Shown here one piece after another: positions 31,201 through 40,427 of a stretch of 64,000 nt of DNA (its first letter is position 1; each line of letters begins with the position of its first letter). The position numbers were made by a program, and so were the translations under genes. Source of the stretch: Strigamia acuminata (Eukaryota > Arthropoda > Chilopoda > Geophilomorpha > Linotaeniidae); NCBI GenBank assembly GCA_949358305.1, contig OX442319.1, positions 13,764,001-13,828,000 of the forward strand, written 5' to 3'. The notes under the pieces are model-generated. The model did not search any database. It saw only the letters and a list, made by a program, of their open reading frames with translations, and was not told where the DNA came from.

Positions 31201-33055
31201 AGTCGAACTTCCTCCGGGAATACAAGCCCGTCGCGGTTCGGGCAAAAGGGGTAAAGTGAAAGAAACCCCAGACCCAATGTTGCTGCCACTGGACATGACT
31301 AAGTGGAGACGGGTTGCATCAGTCCGTAAAGCCGGGGCAACTGCGGGAAAAGTTGATGTAGTCTATTTCTCACCCAATGAGGATAAATTGAGAAGTCGAA
31401 CAGATGTTGCGCGATGGTGCGACGGGGAGGGTTTCGCATATGACCCGAGCTTGTTCGATTTCAAAACCTCTGACGGTGAAGAGCCCTTACCTTTTGCGGG
31501 GTTTTGCGCAGTTGAGCCTGACACCTACGAGGAGGCGATTGGAGGCATCAACAAACCCTATTGGGAAGGGGCCATGAAGGACGAGATAGATATTTTCGAT
31601 GAGCGAGAAGTCTATCGCGAAATTGACAAGCCTAAAGACGTACAGCTTTTGGGGACAAAATGGATATATAAAATGAAGCGCGACCATACTGGAGTCATTA
31701 GACGTTATCGAGCTCGTTTAGTGGCCCAGGGATTTAAACAGAAGCCCGGGATTGACTTTACTGAAGTATTTTCTCCAGTTGTCAACTTCGTCCTCGTAAT
31801 CGTTTTTTTCTGCACTTTGGTAGTGCTTAAGGGTTGGCGTGACGTGCACATCGATATCAAGGCCGCCTACCTCTATGGCGACCTCGATACAGTGCAATAT
31901 TGTGAAGTCCCCAAGGGCTACAGAACATCGAAGAACCGACATAAATGTTGGATGCTGCTGAAGGCTTTGTATGGTCTGCATCAGAGCGGACGGATGTGGT
32001 ACCAGGTACTTCACGACCGTCTGCTCCAACTGGGATTTGTACCGATGTTGGGATTAAATTGTGTCTATTCTCTGGACAACGAGGCCGTAATCGTCTTTTA
32101 CGTGGACGACATTGTTCTCTTCTCAAGAGACGATTACGTTGAGAAATGCGTTCTAAAATGGATTCGAAGTTTCTTCGACATTGTCGACTTAGGTCCGGTG
32201 ACCCTATTGTTGGGTATCGAGTTCGACAGATCGGGGGGGCGAATCCGAATTCACCAGAGAAGGTACATAGAGAAGTTGTGTAAAATGTACGGAGTGGATC
32301 CGTGTCACCGCGTGAAAGTCCCTGGGACCCCGGGTACGATGATCCAAAAGGTCAAAGTTGGTGAGCGGGTCAACACCTCATTTCCGTACAGGAACTTGGT
32401 CGGAAGTCTTCTGTTTGTTGCGAGCAGGACAAGGCCTGATATCTTATTCTCGGTCATTGCCCTCTCGCAATATAACGAAACTCATTCTGCGCGTCATGTG
32501 GGCATGCTAATGCAAATTTTGCGATATTTGGGAAACACACCCGACTACGCCATTGATTTATCGAATTGCAAGAACGATTCACTCACAGTCTACACTGACG
32601 CGTCCTTTGCCCTGGACCAAGACAAAAGAAGGAGCTTTGGGGGCCATATAGTATATCTAGGAGGAGTTCCGATCTCGTGGAACTGCCATAAGCAGACGAT
32701 GACCTCCCTGTCGATCATGGAGAGTGAATTTCTGGCCGTGGTCGATGGGGTGAAGGATATTATATGGCTTCATCGGCTATACGACGCAGACATTATGTTC
32801 TGCGTTGATCGAGCAACCCCGTGCGTGTACGCCGACTCTATGCCGGCGATCCAGTACACAAAGAATAGAATAGAGAACCGTGCTAATAAACATATAGATG
32901 TCAAATTGCATTTCGTACGTGATTGGTTCGAGAAGGGCACGTTCTCTATTAAGCACATCGCAGGGGTTTTGAACGTGGCAGATGTTTTAACCAAGTGGTT
33001 AGCGAAACCAAGGTTAAACACTCTTTGCGAACACATTTTTGTCGTAAATAAATAG
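28217..33055 (+). CDS. Copia-type gag-pol polyprotein (element 1)
   Basis: 1,612 codons, a single frame as usual for Copia. The gag region ends in a CCHC knuckle (C237, C240, H245, C250). Protease has Asp329 in VDTGA. Integrase has an HHCC region starting near 570 (WHSRMGHLN, CDAC) and the triad Asp634, Asp697, Glu733 with 35 residues between the last two. Reverse transcriptase has KWIYKMK, AYLYG and YVDD at 1295-1298. RNase H has Asp1461 (TDAS), MESE and ADSMP. The chosen ATG is the first in frame. The product would be cut into capsid, protease, integrase and RT/RNase H in cytoplasmic particles. Confidence 0.95.
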   Translation: MASNRHDDYKDVKKLDGTNYATWAVQIQLLLKYNGVWGHVNGTEPKLPDTATAKEKREFNVREDKAMSTLCMSCAEPQQVIAVACPTAAKVWEALKAAYQPTTRARRARLRREFLNLKLLENEEMLVFTGRVDRKVTELKDVKIDVSDEFLAFQYLDLLPPQYEAVKQTAYHWGDAEFTAQNVKDRLLGEYNRLYEQNNEFGVVQSAVDNANAFFGKSNWKPRGKTSNSAGFQRGTCFTCGGTGHFARECPSPPKQGTVASNVSSPAQSKRGGGRGKGRGKSQQRANLTQIHTFEDEPLTLYSAVLDEAPAQPLSLVSHGQFDSQWYVDTGATDHFSFNRNWFSEYKPLSNFSVLQGEGKSKIEGVGNIILTSLYGNKQRKITLENVYYAPKFRKNLISLGRTDEAGLCTFVKNGKMSIYMNKIEEPSITAVRTSDRLYKVSCRIEAKNVNTAALTAQQNAAAVLDLIKSSVKDEKFVQPLLTMLNYKSALLNSSSKSDKGKSAPNLIAQVSETTKTNAPTAITLTKTGNEVQIPPANSPQANANAKVNGNLTKVTVKNKEQPQTMDTWHSRMGHLNAKGISHLEKLEDVFGISISDRNLSTCDACACAKSTRASFPPIIAISTKEILSLVHMDVWGASQEPSLGGANFYFILVDDYSRYMWIITMKTKGEVLGHFKRWLTEIERTTGKKVKCIKTDNGGEFISRNWDDYASKIGLKCIRTNAYSPEMNSVAERANRTIVSGVRALMIENSFPYPLWAELATTVVYLKNRFPHAGIEGKTPYTVFFDKKLSLRHIKCIGSKTFVHIPSQVRKGKLQGRAWAGALIGYAISTRGYRIWDPIRNQVFASKHVRIFEDSFWYEVGKRLHHPQSGHKEPEYFGGSPSETEDDDDDSIAPAEEAEEEVQEVVVVPPPAQPPAQPPAPKAKPALPTTPKPAFRPELRPQVKQATQLPAVETTAEDLVGDDERGGDNPIEEIGGAKGDDGEFFNVYPEDDEEVELPPGIQARRGSGKRGKVKETPDPMLLPLDMTKWRRVASVRKAGATAGKVDVVYFSPNEDKLRSRTDVARWCDGEGFAYDPSLFDFKTSDGEEPLPFAGFCAVEPDTYEEAIGGINKPYWEGAMKDEIDIFDEREVYREIDKPKDVQLLGTKWIYKMKRDHTGVIRRYRARLVAQGFKQKPGIDFTEVFSPVVNFVLVIVFFCTLVVLKGWRDVHIDIKAAYLYGDLDTVQYCEVPKGYRTSKNRHKCWMLLKALYGLHQSGRMWYQVLHDRLLQLGFVPMLGLNCVYSLDNEAVIVFYVDDIVLFSRDDYVEKCVLKWIRSFFDIVDLGPVTLLLGIEFDRSGGRIRIHQRRYIEKLCKMYGVDPCHRVKVPGTPGTMIQKVKVGERVNTSFPYRNLVGSLLFVASRTRPDILFSVIALSQYNETHSARHVGMLMQILRYLGNTPDYAIDLSNCKNDSLTVYTDASFALDQDKRRSFGGHIVYLGGVPISWNCHKQTMTSLSIMESEFLAVVDGVKDIIWLHRLYDADIMFCVDRATPCVYADSMPAIQYTKNRIENRANKHIDVKLHFVRDWFEKGTFSIKHIAGVLNVADVLTKWLAKPRLNTLCEHIFVVNK

Positions 33056-33058
33056 TTT

Positions 33059-33073
33059 AGGCAAAGGGGGATT
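33059..33073 (+). promoter_or_regulatory. Polypurine tract of Copia element 1
   Basis: AGGCAAAGGGGGATT lies immediately before the 3' LTR, as expected for plus-strand priming. Confidence 0.8.
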
Positions 33074-33567
33074 TGTTGGGTTGCAAACCCATTTTGTGGT
33101 GCCTAAACATTTGTTTCTGTGTTGCGTGATTTGTTAGTTACACACTTTCTGAATATGTGTAACAAGCATGCTATAATGTAATGTCCCGATGTTGTTTTTC
33201 AACCGATTCCGATTTTTATCAATGCCTGTTACGTACCGCGGTTGAATACTTTATTCTTTATAGCATGCGCCCACGATATCGTCTGCTCGAAAGAGTGAGT
33301 CTTGTTTTATCATTATCGCTTGTTTATCGATTATAAATGCCGGTGTTTTATTTACCTTTTGAATGTAAAGGACAAATCATTGATAATGTAACAATGATTT
33401 ATCCTATGTTGAGATGGAGGGCAAATAGCCTCCAACCGTGTACTGTCTCTTACGATTCTCACGAATAAAAGATGGCGGACGCATTGTCGGCATCCCGCTC
33501 ATTTTTAACCCGTTTGGCAGTTATTTCCCATGGATTCTGGCCAGGAAATTCTCCACAAGTCTCTTCA
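33074..33567 (+). repeat. 3' LTR of Copia element 1
   Basis: 494 bp and, by eye, identical to the 5' LTR, which implies recent insertion. Confidence 0.92.
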
Positions 33568-33572
33568 CACCA

Positions 33573-33990
33573 GACATTGATTTCAGTGTTTTTCAGTTTG
33601 CTCACCAGGTGCATGCATAGCTATTGAGATTCATTGTTTCTTGGTACAGGGGTCAAGACTAGGGATGTTTGGAACACACTGGTAAGAGACCAAAATGAGA
33701 TGATTAAATCTTTACATGGCGAGCAAACATAAAAAAATTAAAAAACACAGAAATAAAAATATTCTCTTTATTTCTGTGTTTGCACATCACAAATCAATAT
33801 TTAGAATACAAAAATAAAACGTTTTGCATTTAGAATGCCTGCGACGATCGTTAATTTATGGGTTTCGTTGCCGGTGCTTTTGATAATCAATTTTCTGACG
33901 TAAAGAACATTTTCTTTGATGCAGGCACTGCAACTTGGGTGTTGCGTAATGCAAACCTGTTATGTGTTTCATTGAAAGCACCTAGTGAGG
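33573..33990. repeat. Dispersed repeat R2, copy 1 right part
   Basis: It matches 36,296-36,666 with high similarity, including the small hairpin AAACACAGAAATAAA ... TTTATTTCTGTGTTT (33,745-33,781). It rejoins the left part across Copia element 1. Confidence 0.85.
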
Positions 33991-34796
33991 CATGTGCAAG
34001 TTATATCTAGGACAATTTACTCAGTTTTTTACACTCATATATACAACAGTAGCTAGATTTTTAAAAATCTATTTAGGCTTAAACAGCAAACAGCGGTAAA
34101 ATACCCATTGGTTTTGGGACCGACTGGCGGCATGACAAGGATGATATTGAGCAGCTCTTATGGCCTATCGTCGGAGCTGCGTCCCCATAGCATCCAATGA
34201 AAACAGAGGATTGCGCAAGGTGTCAGTCTTGGTCAATGGTTGGTTTGGGTTGGGTTGCTGAAGGACAACTCAACAAGCTAGGCAATAACACGGTGGACAC
34301 GCAACCCCTAGACAATCACGGGAAGACTGTTCATCCCAAACTGTGTTCTCTGTGTTCTGTATCACATCGTGAATGGTGTCCACCGACCGCCACTCACAAT
34401 TGTGGGCTTGTCCAGGGTATTGGAACAGTCAGGGAAGAAATTTGCCTTTCTTTTGCTTTAGGGGAAATGAATTCTGGTCATTTCGTAGATTAATTCAAGC
34501 GGAGGTGCTGGACTGAAACTGACAATGTGTGGCCTTGGACCCATGTCCAACAAAACCATTGAGTGGCACATGTCCTTCACGCCTGCGTAATAGCAAGAAT
34601 GAGACTTACACAACTCTCTCTTTCCACACACTTCAAGTTTTTTCATAGTTCTGGATCACTAAAACCTGAGATCATGGGGGCTTTTGTAAATTTTTTTTTC
34701 ATTTTCTTTTCTTGGTGTGCAGCCCATTCCACCGCTGGGGTGCTTGACTGCTGAATTACGGTGGCAGCCGCACCAACAACTATGCTTACTGAAACA
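33991..34796. other. No recognisable gene
   Basis: Frames of 98 codons (34,197-34,493) and shorter exist on both strands without family features or splice context. Nothing else is seen. Confidence 0.5.
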
Positions 34797-34986
34797 CCAT
34801 CATAAGAGCGACCGAGTTGTAAAGCAGTACGAAAGAGTGACTGGTACAAAAGAGCGACCGTTTATGTCGATCGATACGTTGTAGCGATATATCGAATTGA
34901 AATCCCTATGTGGAAGCTGCTTACTTTTAGAAATTAATATTTAGAGTTTTATGTGCTTATGGAATTGATGAAATACACAGAAAAGT

Positions 34987-36095
34987 GGGTCACTACAAAA
35001 CACGGGGTATACCCCAAATGGGGTACCCCATGGGGTGTACCCCAAAGTTCTAAAATTAAACAAATAGTAATAAATCTATTAATTATTATGTAAAAATATT
35101 CTTATTCTCTAAAAAAAAATAAAAATTTCAAATGTTTTCATTCAAAAAAACGAAAATTTCATTTCTGTTACTGACTGTCTCACATTTTCCAACTACCCTT
35201 CATGTAGCTTGAAACCCAGACACAAGTGATCGATAATAATAATAGTCCCCATGGCTGCCCGGGAGCCTGATATTGTTGATCTTTCAGCTGAGGTAATTTT
35301 AAAATTATTTTGAATTACTCTGTATTAGTGAAAGAAGTTCTAATGTTTATATTTAATCTTATAAATAGAGTTCAGAAAATGAAGTTGAAATCAGCACATC
35401 AACTCCCAAAAAGGTAAATGAGATGAAAATAAATTTCTTTTTTATCATATGTCAATTAAAATTAATATCTGGGTATATAAATAAATAAAAGTATCAATAA
35501 ATAAATAAATAATTTTAAAAGATATTGTCAAAAAAAATATTTTGCAAATTTTGCAAAAGCAACTTCCAATGGCAACTATAATTTAAAATTTTTGTTATAA
35601 ACATTGCATTCTATACAGCCTAAAATTATAGTGAATACAAAAAATAAAATGGTCAAAAACCTTTTTTAGCGATTACATTTTTTGTAAAACTATAATTTAA
35701 AAAAAAATTTCTTGTGTGATTTAAAAATTTTTGTGCAATTTTAAATTTTTGGTGCAATTTTAAATTTTTGGTGCAATTTTAAAGTTTTTGTAATTTTTTT
35801 TAACTAAAAAATTTCATGTGTGATTTAAAATATTTTGTATAATTTCAAAGTTTTTGTAATTTTTTTTAACAAAAAAATTTCTTGTGATTTAAAATTTTTT
35901 GAAATAAAAATTTATTTCTGTGATTTCTAACATGTAATGTCATATTTTTGTATGAAATTTAAATTTTTTTTTGTAATTTTCATTTTAATTATTTTAGTAC
36001 TTTTTTTTTTTTTATTAATTACACATTCCAGGATTTTGGGGTATGCCCCATGGGGTACCCCAATTGGGGTATACCCCGTGTTTTGTAGTGACCCC
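34987..36095 (+). mobile_element. DNA transposon derivative with 8-bp target duplication
   Basis: Terminal inverted repeats GGGTCACTACAAAACACGGG / TATACCCC... of about 60 bp at both ends, flanked by direct repeats AGAAAAGT (34,979-34,986 and 36,096-36,103). An 8-bp duplication fits hAT or P-type elements. The interior is AT-rich with repeated AATTTTAAATTTTTGGTGC-like units near 35,720-35,900, and two exon-like pieces. No transposase core is recognised. Confidence 0.8.
35251..35413 (+). other. Two spliced exon-like pieces inside the DNA transposon
   Basis: Exon 1 (35,251-35,292) reads MAAREPDIVDLSAE and ends GAG|GTAATT. Exon 2 (35,369-35,413) follows ATAAATAG and reads SSENEVEISTSTPKK, ending AAG|GTAAAT. 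Both are phase 0. This is either the 5' end of a lost transposase gene or a captured host-gene start. I do not recognise the protein. Confidence 0.4.
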
Positions 36096-36666
36096 AGAAA
36101 AGTCAAGAAAAGTTGTAAGATATGAGTGGACACGGAACTAATATTTTTATAAACGTACTTACCTCCAAAGTAAGTTTTGCGTGTTGCCTGCAGCAGAGTA
36201 CAGATGAGGTCTGGTGCAGTTTATGTTTGAAATTTACATTTAGAATGTTTAATTAATTATTCATTCAGTGATGCATGTACGCCCACCAGAGAAAGAGATG
36301 TTGATTTCATATCTTTTCACTTTGCTCACCAGGTGCATTCATAGCTATTGAGATTCAATGTGGCGTTTGTTTCTTGGTACAAGGGTCAAGGCAGGGGTGT
36401 TTGGAACACACTGTTAAGAGACCGAAATGAGAAGATTAAATCTTTACTGGGCGAGCAAACATACAAAAATTAAAAAACACAGAAATAAAAGTATTCTCTT
36501 TATTTCTGTGTTTGTACATCACAAATCAATATTTAGAATACAAAAATAAAACGTTTTGCATTTAGAATGCTTGCGACGATCGTTAATTTATGGGTTTCGT
36601 TGCCGGTGCTTTTGATAATCAATTTTCTGACGTAAAGAACATTTTCTTTGATGCAGGCACTGTAAC

Positions 36667-36871
36667 TGTTGGTTCCTATTCGGTTCCACAAAGATTTCGA
36701 ATGTCCAAGTAATGAAAACACACGTTGTAACGGGAACATAAAATAACACGTCTTTACTTTACGGTAAATTTTACAACAAATCAATTGCACGTGCATTACG
36801 TGCGTGCAACGTTCACACATTTGATAACGTTAAAACCTTTGATAATTTGTAACAATAGATTAAATCTAACA
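36667..36871 (-). repeat. 3' LTR of Copia element A
   Basis: 205 bp, TGTTAGATTTAATC...GAACCAACA on the minus strand. It reads as identical to the other three LTRs of this family in the window. Confidence 0.92.
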
Positions 36872-36991
36872 AACCCTCCTTACAAATTTTTATAAGTTTT
36901 AAAATGAATTAAGAAAAACTAAAACTAACATTCAATGAAATTCGAAAACAAAAACAAAAAACATGAATAAAATATTATTTCGAACTTAAAA

Positions 36992-39900
36992 CTATTTGTC
37001 TTCGTCTTCGTTCTTCTCTTCGTCCTCGTTTATCTTAACTTCTCCTCTCAGACTCACGCCGTCGCGTCCCTCCATGAATTTGTCTTTCGCGACCGCCTTC
37101 GTCAGGAAATCAGCAATCATGTCACCTGTTGGTAAATGGATTAATTCAATGTTGCCAAGTTTTATCTCGTCCCTTATGAACATCAAGTGTCGGTTCATAT
37201 GTTTAGTTCTTCCAAACTGGTTCGAACCGCACAAAATCTGCATTGCTGGTTGACTGTCCGTGAAGATTGGTACTTTTCTCTGCACACAGCTTCCTTCGCC
37301 CACTTCACTCAAAAAGTCTCGCGCCCATTTTATGGATTTCAGCAATTCGCAGATGGCCAAAATCTCGCTTTCTGTCGATGACATCGCGACTAATCGTTGT
37401 TTTTTGGTTTTCCACGTTATTGTTGTTGATCCAATTTTTACTATCATCCCTGTATGTGATTTTGCATCTTGGGTGACGTTCCAGCTTGCGTCCGCAAATC
37501 CTTGTAATTTCCCCTCCTCATTTGAGAAAAACAATCGCATCTCAATCGTCTTCTTCAGATATCGCATCACTCGTTTGACCGCTCTGAAGTGTAATTGGCG
37601 CGGATCTCTTGAATATGCTGACAACGCACTTATTGCGAATGATATGTCCGGTCGTGATATTATCATCACGTGCATCAGCGATCCTATCATTTGCTGATAA
37701 AGTTGTTGGTCAACTCTTTTTGATTTCTCAAAATCATCTAAGTCTTGTCCAGTAGCCATTGGTGTGTTTGCAGTGACTCCGTCCATCAGCTCGTATCTCT
37801 TCAAAACATCGTTTATGTATTTTTGTTGACCAATTAGAATTCCGTTGTCCATTATCGAAATTTCCATTCCCAAAAGAAAATGTACTTCTCCCAAATCAAC
37901 AATTTCAAAAACTCTTTTTATCTTCTTTAGAATCCGGTCCAATATCTTTTGACTAGTAAACGCTGCCAAAATGTCATCTACGTACACCCCCAGAATAATA
38001 AAGTCATTTTTTCTCTTGTAAATATACACACACCTGTCGTTGATTAGTGGTGTCAGGCCAATTTTCTGCAATTCCGTGTCCAGTCTCTCGTTCCAACATC
38101 TCCCTGATTGTCTCAGGCCATAAAGGCTTCGTTCAAGTCTGCAAATCAAGTCCTTCTGTTCATATCCCTCCGGCTGCTCCATGAAAATCGTTTCATCAAT
38201 CAGGCCGTACAGGTAAGCTGTTTTTATGTCAAATTGACGCGTCATCAATTTGTGTTTGGCCACCATGGATAAAATGATGCGGAGTGATTCGACTCTTACA
38301 ACTGGCGAGAAAGTTTCCGTGTAATCAATGCCTGCTCTCTGGGAATACCCCACTGCCACCAATCTTGCCTTGTATTTATTTACACTCCTGTCCACGTTGA
38401 GTTTTATCCGATAAATCCATTTGCTCTTTATCGTAGTCATTTGTTTTTCCTTCTTCACCAATGTCCAAACATTGTTCACGTGCAATGAGTCTATTTCACT
38501 ATCCATCGCCGTTTTCCATTTTTCTTTTTCGTCGCAATTTATTGCTTGCTCGTATGTTTCCGGTGTAAATAAGTCGTCAACGCCTTCGAATGCTGCATTC
38601 GCTGCCTCAACCGCTGCGTTCACTGCTTCATGTTGTGCTGCGATGCGCTGTGATCGTCGTACACCTTCTTGTTGCAATTGTTGCTCACGCTGCTCCATTT
38701 GTTCCGCGTGTCGCTGCTCGAGCACGGCTTGTGTTGATCCCCGAGGTCTGCCAATCTGCGCTGGTTGATCTCGTTGCAGCTCTTGTTGTTCATCTTCAAC
38801 AATCACTGCAGGCTGTTGAGCATTGTTGTCATCGTTAGCATTTGTTTCTCCAATTGCCTCGTCTTCGAATTCTTGACAAAAACGCCTATTCTCGTCCGGT
38901 TTTGTCAAATTAAAGATGTCCGCCCCTCGAATTTCTTCATTAAATTCCACCGTTCTACCTTCTTGTATTTTCTTTTCTGCTGGGACGTAAATCCTAAACG
39001 CCTTTCTTTCCGTCGAATATCCCACGAATATTCCGCGTTTTGCTTTTTGATCAAGCTTTTGCCTCTTCTCTGCTGGGATGTGCAGGAAAGCCTCACAACC
39101 AAAAACTCGAAGATGTTTTATTGATTGCTTGCGCTTCATCCACATTTCTTCTGGAACTAGATCCCCATTTGGTTTCGTCAAAGTTCGATTTTTCACGTGT
39201 ATTGACGTTGAAAATGCTTCGGCCCAAAATATTTGCGGTAGGCCCGATTCCAAAAGCAATGTTCGTGTCGCCTCTACGAGCGTTCGATTTGTACGCTCCG
39301 CAATGCCGTTGCTGGCTGCATTGAATGGCACTGTGAGCTCGTGCAATATGCCTTCATCGTTGCATAAACGTTTAAAATTCTCGTTGACAAACTCGCCTCC
39401 GTTGTCGCTTCTAATACGCTTTAATTTATTTCCCGTTTGTTTTTCCGCCATCGCTTTAAACGATTTGAAGAAGTCAAATGTTTGAGATTTCTCGCTCATG
39501 AAATAAGCAAATTTCTTGCGGGTAAAGTCTTCAGTAATTACAAAAGCGTACCTGCTTCCTCCCATTGATGGTGTCTTGAATGGTCCAATCAAATCCATGT
39601 GTATTAGTTGCAAAACATCATCCGACTGCTTTTCGTTTATTCGTTTGTACGGGCTCTTCGTCATTTTTCCGAGTATGCACGCGGTGCATTTCTCCAATGG
39701 TGCATTGTTGTATTCCAACCCGTAAACCAATTCCTTGTTGGTCATCTTGTCGATTGTTCGTTCGTTTGCATGACACAATCGTTTATGCCATATTTCCTTG
39801 GTTTGTTTAGTTGTCGTGGCAACCGCATTCGCTTGCTCTTCTTTTTTCAGTTGCAATAAATACATGGTGCCACACTTCGCTCCCTTTCCAATCGTCTCTC

Positions 39901-40093
39901 CAATTGGACTATTAATGTCCGCCCAGTTTCCTCTGAATTGAACGGTGTAGTTCTTTGCCGTCAAGCGCGGAATTGAGAGCAAATTTCCTTTTAGCTCTGG
40001 AACAAAGAGCACATCTTGCAGCAAAATCTTCATTGTTGCTGCTCCGTCGAGTTGACAATCCAAAATTATGCTTCCTTTTCCAGTTGCTAGAAG
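36992..40093 (-). pseudogene. Copia element A, pol part (protease region to end)
   Basis: From the break to the stop the frame is intact and almost identical to residues 334-1366 of element B; the one difference I noticed is NRTLTKPNG versus NRTMTKPNG. It contains integrase, reverse transcriptase with YVDD, and RNase H (TDSQPAM). It lacks gag and the protease aspartate, which lie beyond the interruption, so it cannot yield a full polyprotein. Confidence 0.92.
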
Positions 40094-40095
40094 AT

Positions 40096-40300
40096 TGTTA
40101 GATTTAATCTATTGTTACAAATTATCAAAGGTTTTAACGTTATCAAATGTGTGAACGTTGCACGCACGTAATGCACGTGCAATTGATTTGTTGTAAAATT
40201 TACCGTAAAGTAAAGACGTGTTATTTTATGTTCCCGTTACAACGTGTGTTTTCATTACTTGGACATTCGAAATCTTTGTGGAACCGAATAGGAACCAACA
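40096..40300 (+). repeat. 5' LTR of Copia element B
   Basis: 205 bp, TGTTAGATTT...AACCAACA. By eye identical to 44,649-44,853. Confidence 0.92.
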
Positions 40301-40302
40301 AG

Positions 40303-40313
40303 TGGTAGCAGAA
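40303..40313 (+). promoter_or_regulatory. Primer-binding site of element B
   Basis: TGGTAGCAGAA follows the LTR after AG. Ten bases match the initiator Met tRNA 3' end; element A keeps twelve (TGGTAGCAGAGG). Confidence 0.75.
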
Positions 40314-40427
40314 GGCCGGTTTTTCTTCGAAAAGAAGTATCCACGGCACTCAGACGACATTTTTCGAAGATTCGAGTGAGAACGAAGTGCGCACGTGACG
40401 GAATTCGAAAATCGAACGTCGTGAAAA

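Larger units (their letters stand above)
26448..33567 (+). mobile_element. Copia-type LTR retrotransposon 1, intact-looking
   Basis: Two 494-bp LTRs (26,448-26,941; 33,074-33,567) that read as identical, a 5-bp target duplication CACCA (26,443-26,447 and 33,568-33,572), an initiator-Met-type primer site, a 1.27-kb leader, a single 1,612-codon gag-pol frame and a polypurine tract. The empty site is seen in R2 copy 2 at about 36,285-36,295 (GTACGCCCACCAGAG). All catalytic motifs are present, so it may be recently active. Confidence 0.95.
34797..36666. repeat. Dispersed repeat R2, copy 2
   Basis: Collinear with 26,255-26,447 plus 33,568-33,960. It is interrupted by a DNA transposon at 34,987-36,095 and by the Copia cluster at 36,667-45,976, after which it resumes at 45,977 with GTAACGTGGGTGTTG. 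Confidence 0.8.

Noticed and set aside
38421-39859. Plus-strand frames of 82-145 codons inside Copia A, and their mirror images in Copia B
   Set aside because: They are antisense shadows of pol; the same frames appear in both copies only because the copies are nearly identical.
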